From assembly GCA_963787375.1 (NCBI GenBank), contig CAWBCR010000017.1, positions 310,001 to 374,000 on the forward strand: a DNA stretch of 64,000 nt, written 5' to 3'. Below the pieces are notes generated by a model. It was given only the letters and a program-made list of their open reading frames with translations. It ran no database searches and had not been told where the DNA came from. This stretch comes from CAWBCR01 sp963787375. GTDB lineage: Bacteria > Chloroflexota > Anaerolineae > Aggregatilineales > UBA3940. The position numbers were made by a program, and so were the translations under genes. Of the stretch, positions 8,177-16,362 are shown one piece after another (position 1 is the stretch's first letter; every line of letters begins with the position of its first letter).

Positions 8177-9185
8177 GGTGCCACCTCCACAGCGTCGATT
8201 GCGCTGGCCACAGCGGTCAGCACCTCGGTGATGTCCACCCCTACCGGGCAGACGTCGATGCAGCGCCCGCAGCCGGTGCAGGCCAGCGGCCCCACCTGCT
8301 GCGGAAAGTAGGCGAACTTGCACAGGAAGCGGTTGCGCAGCCGCTCCGCCTTCTGCGCGCGGGGCGTGTGGCCTGACGCCTCACGGCGGTAGCCGGTGCC
8401 TGCGCAGCTATCCCAGCCGCGGATGCGCTCGAAGTGCTGCGCGCCGTTCTCGCCCGGCAGCGCTTCATCGCGCACGTCGAAGCAGCGGCAGGTTGGGCAC
8501 ACGTATGCGCAGGCGCGGCAGCCAATACAGCGCTCGGCGGCGTCGGCCCACAGTTCCGATGCAAACTGCCCCTGCCAGGCTTCCGGCGGCGGCAGTGGGA
8601 GCGGATCGCTGAGCGGTGCGCGGGGCGGGTCCCCACTCACGTCGGCCAGCGGCAGGTCGCGGATCAGCGCCGCGCCCTTCTCGGTGATCGCTTCCACGGC
8701 GAAGCCGCCCTCGACCTCGGTTAGCATCACGTCCATGCCGGTGCGAGTCGTCGGGCGCGCCGCCGACGCTGGTGCAGAAGCACGTGTCGCCCATCTGGCG
8801 GCAGGCCAGCCCGACGATTGTCGTCCGCTCGCGGCGGCGGGCGTAGGTTGTATCGACCGGCTCGCCGCCGAACAGCGCGTCGAGCGCCCCAATGCCGCGC
8901 ACATCGCAGGGCCGCACGCCCAACGATTACCTGCTCGCCGGGCAGCGGGGCGGCGTGCAGCGTCACCTGCTGGCCCGTCCTGTCGATGGTCAGCAGCCGC
9001 TCGGTCTGCGGGAACAGCGTTCCCTTTGCTGAGAGCAGCGGGCGCGTCGCCCAGTCAATCTGGTCGGCGCGTGCAACCTCGCGATACAGCGTCACGCTGC
9101 CATCGGCGGCGGGCGCGATGAGCGTTTTCTCATGGGCCAGCCCGTCGAGCCAGCGGTCTAACCGCTCACGTGTGATGGTGTGCAT
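8173..9185 (-). CDS. FlxB/AsrA/sulfhydrogenase-beta-like [4Fe-4S] protein (two frameshifts)
   Basis: Electron-transfer subunit that in relatives links the NAD(P)H flavoprotein to further iron-sulfur proteins. It starts MHTITRERLDRWL after GGAGGAGGG. The protein contains GVRPCDVRGIGALD and TCFCTSVGG in the N-terminal half, and two [4Fe-4S] motifs in the C-terminal half: CIGCRACAYVCPTCRCF and CTGCGRCIDVCPVGVDI. The reading frame breaks twice. Near 8919-8921 a run of three C has one too many, and another single-base shift lies near 8745-8765. Correcting both gives a continuous protein of normal length, about 337 residues. It overlaps the flxA-like gene by ATGA and follows the ferredoxin-like gene by two bases, so translation is probably coupled. 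I regard the shifts as sequence errors. Confidence 0.75.
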
Positions 9186-9187
9186 GG

Positions 9188-10037
9188 CTAGCCCTCCTCC
9201 TGGCTCAGCAGCGTGGTGATGGGCGACGGCACCGGCGCTAACCCGGCGCGGAAACCAAACGCCGCTTCGATCTCGCCTGCGATCTTGCGGTTCAGCAGGC
9301 TGATCGGGATGCTGACCGGGCAGGCCTCCTCGCAGGCATTGCAGCCCACGCAGCGCCCGGCCAGGTGATAGGCCCGCCCCAGGTGAAACGTCCGTTTTTC
9401 GTCGAGCCCGGCCCCCATGCCCACCCACAGCGAGTCGTCGCGCTCGTACAGGCAGGTCGGGCATGAGCACAGCGGGCAGGCCTGGCGGCAGGCGTAGCAG
9501 CGGATGCAGCGGTCGAACTGGTCGAGCCAGAAGGCCAGCCGCTCGGATAGGGGCAGCGCCTCCAGCCGGGCCAGTTCGTCAGCCGACCGGGTCGCTGAGA
9601 TCCGCCACCTCTGGCGGCTCGCCCAGCAGCGTATCGGCCACTACCGGCAGCCGCTCATCGCAGTGCTGGCAGCGGGCTTGCAGGTCCTCGCCGTCACGGA
9701 TGCCATCGCAGGCCACGCCGATCACGTGAAGCTGGTCGCGCTCGAAGGCGTTCTCGCCCAGCAGCACGTTGATTGTGCGGCTGTCGCATGGCTTGACGAC
9801 GATGGCCGCACGCGGCAGCGTGCCGTCACGGTTGGGGCGCAGGTGCTCGCGCAGGTAGACGGTCAGGTTGTGCGTGCAGTGTTCGTTCCACACCAGCCGC
9901 TCGACGTCCTGCGGCGCGCGCACGAACGTCGGGCGGACGCGCCCGCGCGGCCCGACCTCGTAGCCAATCACCACGGCGACGCGCCCGCTTTCCAGCAGTT
10001 CGTGTGCCTGCGATTGGATGTCGGCTGCGATTGTCAT
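9188..10037 (-). CDS. FdhB/FrhB-like protein with C-terminal iron-sulfur clusters, FlxC-like (one frameshift)
   Basis: The N-terminal 150 residues resemble the F420-hydrogenase-beta/FdhB family (VVIGYEVGPRGRVRPTFVR, VKPCDSRTINVLLGENAF, CQHCDERLP). The C-terminal part carries CIRCYACRQACPLCSCPTC and CVGCNACEEACPVSIPI, giving room for two or more [4Fe-4S] clusters. The frame breaks at about 9583, where one extra C on the plus strand turns DPVADELARLEALP into a premature stop. The ATG at 10037 has GGGAGGTG upstream and overlaps the previous stop as ATGA. It is an internal gene of the hdrA-flx operon and probably bridges FlxD- and FlxB-like subunits. The name FlxC is by position and composition only. 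Confidence 0.7.
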
Positions 10038-10498
10038 CGCACACCTCCCATGCCCGCGTCCTGAAGCTCCGGCAGCAGCGCGGTCTTCTGCTGCCACTGG
10101 CAGGGCCCCAGCTTGCGCACCGACTCGGTGAACTCGGTCACGATTTGCGCGAAGCGCTCGCCTTCCGAGGCTGAGACCCAGTCCAGCCTAAGCCGCTCTG
10201 GCTCCAGCCCGGAAAGCGTCATCAGGCTGTGCAGCACCGGCACACGCTTGGCCGTGCGGTGATTACCGTTATCATAGTGGCATTCCCCGATGTGGCAGCC
10301 CAGCACCAGCACACCGTCAGCGCCTTCGTCAAAGGCGCGCATGATCAGCTCCGGCGCGACACGCCCTGAGCACGGCACGCGGACGGCGCGCAGGTTCCAC
10401 GGCGATTTCATCCGGCCAATGCCGGCTGTATCCGCGCCGGTGTAGCTGCACCACGTACACAGGAAGCCGATGATCTTGGGTTCGTAGTTCTCATCCAT
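10034..10498 (-). CDS. MvhD/FlxD-type hydrogenase iron-sulfur subunit
   Basis: Small [2Fe-2S] protein that in methanogens (MvhD) and in Flx-Hdr complexes (FlxD) hands electrons to HdrA. Cysteines lie at FLCTWCSYTGAD, RVPCSGRV and VLGCHIGECHY, the pattern of this family. Length is 154 residues, as expected. It lies 21 bases downstream of the first hdrA gene, with AGGAG before the ATG at 10498, and overlaps the next gene by ATGA. Its position directly after hdrA is the strongest contextual sign that the HdrA proteins receive electrons from the NAD(P)H-flavin subunits encoded downstream. Confidence 0.9.
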   Translation of the reverse strand: MDENYEPKIIGFLCTWCSYTGADTAGIGRMKSPWNLRAVRVPCSGRVAPELIMRAFDEGADGVLVLGCHIGECHYDNGNHRTAKRVPVLHSLMTLSGLEPERLRLDWVSASEGERFAQIVTEFTESVRKLGPCQWQQKTALLPELQDAGMGGVR

Positions 10499-10519
10499 GG
10501 TGATGTTCTCCTGTGCGGC

Positions 10520-13500
10520 TCAGCTCAGCGCGCCGATAAGCTCGGCGACGATCTGCTGGTCGGTGTAGTGGACGAGTGTCATGGCCTTGTTGGGGCACGC
10601 TGCCGCGCAGGTGCCGCAGCCCTTGCACAGGTAGACGTTGACCTCTGCCACGCCGTCGCTGAGCCGGATCGCCTCGTATGGGCAGGCGGCAACGCACGTT
10701 CCGCAGCCCGCGCAGCGCGCCGCGCTGACCTCTGCCACCGATGGATCGAGCGCGATCTGGCCCTGATCCAGCAGCGACAGAGCCGCCGCCGCCGCGCCGC
10801 ACGCCTGCGCGACCGTGTCGGGGATGTCCTTCGGGCTCTGGCAGGCCCCTGCCAGGAAGATGCCGTCGGTGGCCGTCTCGACCGGTGCCAGCTTGGGATG
10901 CTTCTCCAGGAAGAAGCCGTCCGGCGAGCGGCTGACGCCAAACAGGCTGGCCACGCGGCCCGTATCGGCCTGCGGCTCCAGGCCTGTTGCCAGGATGACC
11001 ATATCCACGTCGGCGTGATCAGGCTGGTTGTGGAAGGACTCGTCCCAGCGCACGCGCAGATGCCCGTCGATCTGTTCGACCGCCGTCACCCGCCCGTGAT
11101 AGAAGCTCACGTCTTTCTGACGGGTGCGGTTGTAGAACTCCTCGTAGTCTTTGCCGAAGGTCCGCATGTCGCGGTACACCTCGACGACCTCGGCGTCGAC
11201 ATAATCGCGCACAAGCTGGGCCAGCTTCAGCGAGTACATGCAGCACGCCCGCGAGCAGTACGTGTTGTATTTGTCGTCGCGGCTGCCCACACAGTGCAGG
11301 ATCGCCACGCGCTGTGGCTTCTGCCCATCGGCCAGCAGCACCTTGCCGGTGGTTGGGCCGCTGCTGTTGATCAGCCGCTCGAACTCCATCGCTGTCAGCA
11401 CGTTGGGCAAGCCGTGGCCGTATTCCGGCGCACGGTCCGCGTCAAAGTCCTTGAAGCCGGTCGCCAGCACGATGGCCCCCACTTTGAGGTCGACCGTTTC
11501 GGGCTGCATGTTGTGGTCGATAGCGCCGCGCTCGCAGGCCGCGACGCACTCCAGGCACTCGGCGCACACCCCGCAGCGCAGGCAGCGCTCGGCCTCGGCG
11601 CGCGCCTCTTCTTCAGTCAGAGTCAGGTCGACTTCGCGGAAGTCATTGCGGCGCTCCTCCAGCGGGATGCTGCGGATCGGCACACGCGGCCCGTCGGAGA
11701 TGTCGGGCAGCGCCAGCTTCTCTTCGATCTCGGCCCGTTCGAGACGGGCGACCGGCGGCTTGTGCGGCTCGCTGATGCCCGTCCCGCCGTTGAGGTAGCG
11801 GTCGGTGCAGCGCGCTGCGTGATGCCCTTCGGCTACCGCGTCGACCACGAAGAAGGTCATACCCCGGTGCACGTCGCCGGCGCAGAACACGCCGGGCAGC
11901 GTGGTCATCATCTCGTCGTTGGTCTGGATGCCGATCGGGAAGCGCGTGTTGATGCTGCCATCCGGCGGCAGGAACGAGAAGTCGGGCCCCTGCCCCACGG
12001 CCCACACGACGATGTCGGCAGGGATGACGTGCTCGCTGCCGGGGATCTCGTCCATGTCGGGACGCCCGCGCTTGAAGCCGCGGAACACGATCTCGACGCA
12101 GCGCACGCCGGTGATTTGGTCGTTCTCGACGACGATCTCTTTGAAGAGCCCGCCCGGCATACATCTCGACGCCCTCTTCCTCGGCAACCTGCGACTTCCC
12201 ATTCGAAGCCGGGCATCTCGCCGCGCGGCTCCAGGCAGACCATGCGCACTTCGGGCTGTCCCAGCCGCAGTGCCGTTCGTGAAGCGTCGAGCGCGACGTT
12301 GCCACCGCCCAACACGGCGATCTTCTTGCCGCTGAAGTCGGGGGCGTCGCCCAGCGCGACTTGCTTGAGCAGGTTCAGCGACAGGAGTTGTCAGGGTGGT
12401 TCGAGTTGCGGATCGCGAGCTTGTTGGCCTGATGCGCGCCGGTGGCGATGATGGCGGCATCGTAGCCGTTATCCAGCAAACCGGGGATGTTTTCGACCCG
12501 CGTATTCAGTTGAAGTTCGACGCCTTCGTCGACGATCTGCTGGATTTCCCAGTCGAGCAGGTGCCACGGCAGCCGGTGCGGCGGGAATACCCACGCGCAT
12601 CATGCCGCCCGCGATGGGCAGCCCATCGAACACGGTCGACCGCGTGGCCTAGCCGGACAAGGTCCAGCCCGGCGGTCAGCCCTGCCGGACCTGCGCCGAT
12701 GATGGCGACCCGTTTGCCGGTCGGCGGCGGATTATGCTTGAAAGGCGTGCCCGACGATGGACTTGTCGCGCATATTGGGCAGATCGGCGCGGTGAGCGTA
12801 GGCCCAATCCGCGACGAAGCGCTTGAGGCCCATGATATTGACCGGATCGTCGACGAGGCCCCGGCTGCACGCGATCCTCACACTGGCGGTTGCAGACGCG
12901 CCCGCACACTGAGGGGAACGGGTGCTCGCGCCGGATGGCCCAATAGGCATCCGCGAACCGTTTTTCGCGCACCAGGGCGATGTAACCCATCGCGCGCTGG
13001 TTGGTGGGGCAGGCGTCCCGGCAGGGCGCGACCCCGCGCTTTTCGATGGTGTAGGCGTTGGGGACGGACTGCGCGGAAAAGCGATAGCTGGCTTTGCGCT
13101 CGCTCAGCCCCCGGTCAAACGGATTGTCGAGCGTGATGGGGCAGGCGTCGGCGCACTGTCCGCAGCCGGTGCAGCCGACTCGTCGATGTAACGCGGCTTG
13201 CGGCGCACGCGCACCTCGAAATTGCCCACATAGCCCGAAACGCGATTCGATTTCGCTGTAAGCGAGTAAGTCGATGTTCTTGTGGCGTCCCACGGACACC
13301 ATTTTCGGCGTGAGAATTCAAGCCGCACAGTCGAGCGTCGGGAACGTCTTGTAGAGTTGGGCCATGTGCCCGCCGATACTCGGCTCCCGCTCGACCAGAT
13401 ACACCTGTTTGCCCGCATCGGCCAGTCTTAGCGACGCTTCGATCCCGGCGATGCCACCGCCCACGATCAGCGCGGCGGTGTTCATCTCGACTTCGCGGTT

Positions 13501-13913
13501 GTCCAGCGGCTCGTGAGGTAAACGCGCCGCACGGCTGCCGCGACCAGATGTTTGTCGCTTTTTCCGTCGCTTCCGCCCGGTCGTCGATCACCCACGAGCA
13601 CTGCTCGCGGATGTTCGCCATCTGGAAGAAAAACGGGTTCAGCCCGGCCTGGGCTGCACGCTGCGCGGAAGGTCGGTTCGTGCATCAGCGGCGAGCACGA
13701 CGCGACGACCACGCGGTTCAGCCCGTATTCAAGAATATCCTGCTTGATCAAGTCCTGGCCGGGATCGGAGCACATGTAACTGTATTCGCGCGCCAGCGTG
13801 ACGCCGTCCAGCCGGGCGGCATACGCGGCGACGGCTTCGACGTCCACCGTCGCGGCGATATTGGTTCCGCAGCGGCACACGTACACGCCGGCTCTGATCT
13901 TGGAGAGGTTCAT
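10520..13913 (-). CDS. hdrA: HdrA selenoprotein with an inserted GltD-like module (copy 1; many frameshifts)
   Basis: Large flavin and iron-sulfur protein of the heterodisulfide reductase A family, about 1,130 codons. Order: an N-terminal HdrA segment (VYVCRCGTNIAATVDVEAV); an FAD motif (LIVGGGIAGIEASLRLADAG); TLDCAA, then TGA, then ILTPKMVSVGRH; a ferredoxin motif CTGCGQCADACPI; a GltD/NADPH-GOGAT-small-subunit-like module (CRDACPTNQRAMGY, CGRVCNRQCED, VAIIGAGPAGLTAGLDLV, AVLGGGNVALDASRTALRLG, VFCAGDV); the second HdrA half (GAIVLATGFKDFD, CCMYSLKLAQLV, GFFLEKHPKLAP); and a terminal pair of [4Fe-4S] motifs (CAGCGTCVAACPYEAI, CKGCGTCAAACPNKAM). The TGA at 13320-13318 replaces the second Cys of a CxxC and is read as selenocysteine. 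About a dozen single-base shifts between 12.1 and 13.7 kb break the frame; those I traced are mostly extra G or C. The start overlaps the stop of hdrA copy 2. 10520-12160 is intact. Confidence 0.8.
13283..13301 (-). promoter_or_regulatory. Candidate bacterial SECIS hairpin of hdrA copy 1
   Basis: On the minus strand TGGTGTCC-GTG-GGACGCCA forms an 8-base-pair stem (one G-U pair) with a GUG loop. The loop begins 24 bases after the TGA. That distance, a loop of at least three bases and a G among the first two loop positions match the published bacterial SECIS model. The hairpin is identical in copy 2. Confidence 0.65.
13318..13320 (-). other. Predicted selenocysteine codon (TGA) in hdrA copy 1
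   Basis: The frame reads TLDCAA-TGA-ILTPKMVSVGRH with no shift on either side within this segment. The TGA stands where HdrA proteins have the second Cys of a CxxC motif. Copy 2 has TGA at the same codon. Read as Sec, not as a stop. Confidence 0.85.
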
Positions 13914-15958
13914 ATCATGCGAAGACCTCCTCTCGACGATGCGCGGAGCAGCGCGCCCTCGATTTCCGCCATGACCTGCTCGAAGGTAAAGCCGTGCTGG
14001 GTGGCGACGCCAGCCGGGACAGGCCGCCGCGCAGGTGCCGCAGCCTTTGCACAGCACTTCGTTGACCTGGGAAACCGTGCGCCCGTCGATCTCGATCACG
14101 ATCGATGGCGCTGTAGGGGCACTGGTTGGCGCACGACCTGACAGCCGCTGCACCGCGCGGGATCGATGTAGGCAGTGAACGGTTCGAGCGTGACGTGGCC
14201 CGCATCCAGCAAAGCGAGCGCCGCCGCCGCCGCCGCGCCGCCCTGCGCGACGCTATCCGGGATATCCTTGGGGTCCCTGGCAGGTTCCAGCCAGGTAAAC
14301 GCCGTCGGTCGCGGTTTCGACCGGTGCGAGCTTAGGGTGCTTCTCCAGGAAAAAGCCGTCCGGGCTGAGGCTGATCCCAAACATGTGGGCGGACCGCGGC
14401 CTGATCGGCCTGCGGCTCCAAGCCCGGTACTCAATACCACCATATCGACCAGCTCGGCATGATCCTGCCCGGTGTACGGGTCGAGTCGCCGTCACGCACA
14501 GTTGCCCATCCTGCCGCGTGATCGTTGATGCGCTCGTCGTAGCGCACGAAGTTGATGCCTTCGTGCCGCACACGCTCGTAGAAACGCCTCGTAGGCTTTG
14601 CCGAAGGTGCGCATATCACGGTAGAACTCGACCACCTCGGAGCCGACCGCGTCATGTGCCAGGTGGGCCAGCTTCAGCGAGTACATACAACATACCCTCG
14701 AGCAGTGTTCGTTGTGATCGCCCCGGCTGCCGACGCAGTGGATAAACGCGATACGGCGCGGCGTGCGCCCGTCGGGCAGCGTCACGTCCCGATGTCGGCC
14801 CGCCGGAGTTGATCAGCCGCTCGAACTCCATGCTGGTCAGCACGCCGTCGAGCTGGCCGTAGCCAAACTGCGTTGAGCGGGCGGCATCGTAGTCCTTAAA
14901 GCCCGTCGCCAGGATGATCGCACCGACCTTGAGGTCGTGGTAGCGGTCGGTCTGGTTGAAGTCCACCGCGTCCTTTCGGGCAGAACTTGAGGCATGCCCC
15001 GCATTTCCCGTTCTTAGAAGTAGGCGCAGTTCTCGGTGTCGATCACCGGGATGCGCGGCACGGCCTGCGCAAACTGGAAGTGGATCGCCGTGCGCTTGCC
15101 CAATCCCAGGTCAAACTCGGAGGGGATTTTCTTCCACGGGCACTTCTCGACGCAGGTGCCGCAGCCGGTGCACAGGTCCTCGTTGACGTAGCGCGGCTTT
15201 TGGCGAACCCGCACGCTGAAGTTACCCACGTAGCCGGATACTTCCTCAACCTCACTGTAGGTCAGGAGGGTGATGTTTTCGTGGCGTCCCACGGACACCA
15301 TCTTCGGTGTGAGAATTCAAGCCGCGCAGTCAAGCGTGGGGAAGGTTTTGTAAAGTTGGGCCATGTGCCCGCCGATCCCCGCCTCGCGCTCAACGAGGTA
15401 AACGTGCTTCCCGGCGTTGGCTAGGCGCAGCGCTGCCTCAATGCCGGCAATACCGCCGCCGACGACCATCGCCGCCTGCCGCACGTCAACCCGGCGCATC
15501 TCAAGCGGGCTGTGATGCGCCACGCGCCCGACCGCCGCCGCGACGAGGTCCTTGGCTTTGGCGGTTGCGCTGGCAGGGTCGTCGTGATGCACCCACGACG
15601 CATGTTCGCGGATGTTGGTCATCTGGAACAGGAAGGGGTTCAGCCCGGCCTCGGCGCAGGCCGCTCGGAACGTCGTCTCGTGCATCAGCGGTGAGCACGA
15701 CGCGACGACAACCCGGTTCAACCCGTGGCGCTCAATGTCCTCTTTGATCAGGGCCTGCCCCGGATCGGAGCACATGTAGGCGTAGTGCTGTGCCACGGCC
15801 ACTCCATCGAGGTCTGCCGCAAAGTTCGCAACAGCTTCGACGTCTATTGTGCCGGCGATGTTCGTGCCGCAGTGGCACACGTACACGCCGATCCGGGGCG
15901 CTCCCGGTGGGTCGTGGCTGTCTGTACGGGCAGACAGTTCGCCTTCTTGTAGTGTCAT
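13910..15958 (-). CDS. hdrA: HdrA selenoprotein (copy 2; many frameshifts)
   Basis: HdrA-family flavin and iron-sulfur protein of about 683 codons, first gene of the operon. The ATG at 15958 is chosen for AAAGGAGAG upstream; an ATG at 16021 has no ribosome-binding site. The intact first 300 codons read VYVCHCGTNIAGTIDVEAV, VVASCSPLMHETTFRAAC, MVVGGGIAGIEAALRLANAG, TLDCAA-TGA-ILTPKMVSVGRH (TGA is codon 214) and CTGCGTCVEKCPWKKI. The rest continues, in changing frames, through GAIILATGFKDYD, CCMYSLKLAHLAHD, GFFLEKHPKLAPVE, CSGCQ-CANQCPYSAI and CKGCGTCAAACP. I count about eleven single-base shifts from 15,011 down to 14,015. Several are one extra G or T, and at least one is a missing C. Unlike copy 1 it has no GltD-like insert, so it has the length of a normal HdrA. 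Its stop overlaps the start of copy 1 as ATGA. Confidence 0.8.
15282..15300 (-). promoter_or_regulatory. Candidate bacterial SECIS hairpin of hdrA copy 2
   Basis: Same 8-base-pair stem with GUG loop as in copy 1, 24 bases downstream of the TGA. An alternative hairpin using UCUCAC and GUGGGA with loop GAAGAU is also possible but places the loop only 11 bases from the TGA. That is short for a bacterial SECIS. Confidence 0.65.
15317..15319 (-). other. Predicted selenocysteine codon (TGA) in hdrA copy 2
   Basis: The TGA is flanked on both sides by intact coding sequence in one frame (over 200 codons before, about 95 after). It sits at the second Cys of the CxxC following TLD. The codons around it are conserved with copy 1, including GCT-TGA-ATT-CTC. 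Confidence 0.9.
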
Positions 15959-16131
15959 TCCGGCTTCTCTCCTTTCTTGGCCCGTCAGTTTAGTGGTGGG
16001 CGAATGAAGTGGATCAGTCATCGCGTGTCTCGGCGGTCAACTCGTGGTGGCCTTGCAGGAAAGCCATTGTGCGCAGAATGTCGCCTGTCGGGCAGGCCCG
16101 GTCGAGCAGCGATTGACTGGCCCGGACCGAT

Positions 16132-16149
16132 GTGTGAAAAACTTCACTT
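16132..16149. promoter_or_regulatory. Rex-like operator, site 1
   Basis: GTGTGAAAAACTTCACTT matches the Rex consensus TTGTGAA-N4-TTCACAA at 11 of 14 fixed positions. It would cover the first transcribed bases of the hdrA-flx operon. Rex represses many fermentation and respiration genes and releases DNA at high NADH/NAD+. Confidence 0.45.
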
Positions 16150-16158
16150 ATAAGCAAT

Positions 16159-16188
16159 ATTGTACCATACTTGTGAAATTTGTAACAA
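16159..16188 (-). promoter_or_regulatory. Candidate promoter of the hdrA-flx operon
   Basis: On the minus strand TTGTTA (16183-16188), an 18-base spacer and TACAAT (16159-16164). This would give a leader of roughly 190 bases before the hdrA copy 2 start at 15958. The -35 lies inside Rex-like site 2. Confidence 0.5.
16171..16188. promoter_or_regulatory. Rex-like operator, site 2
   Basis: TTGTGAAATTTGTAACAA matches the Rex consensus at 12 of 14 fixed positions and overlaps the -35 of the operon promoter. Two boxes placed on either side of the -10 suit repression by Rex of an NADH-linked complex. Confidence 0.5.
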
Positions 16189-16362
16189 CTAATTCGCACA
16201 TTCGTGTCTGTATCGTGTTCGGACCTCTTTTTGTCACATCTGTAATGTCCGGAAATGGTCCCATAATACGCGTTACGCTGGCGTGCTCAGAACGTGTGTG
16301 CTATCCTCATCTCGGTTAATGGTTATAATTGGGTGGTGAATGGTTGGAAGGAGGGTTGCGCG

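Noticed and set aside
10568..12451. Very long open frame (627 codons) on the plus strand
   Set aside because: It is antisense to the conserved HdrA copy 1 coding sequence, has no domain or ribosome-binding site, and is the kind of mirror frame expected in high-GC coding DNA.
15317..15319. UGA in hdrA as an ordinary stop, with translation restarting at the ATG of MVSVGRH
   Set aside because: The motif continues in frame across the UGA, no ribosome-binding site precedes that ATG, and both paralogues share the codon. Restart would split the flavin domain from its cluster ligands.
8173..15958. Reading the broken hdrA-flx genes as pseudogenes
   Set aside because: Conserved motifs are intact on both sides of every break, and the breaks are single-base. 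Decay would also bring substitutions and larger deletions.
16014..16199. Short minus-strand frame upstream of hdrA copy 2
   Set aside because: No usable start codon downstream of the predicted promoter; likely part of the untranslated leader.
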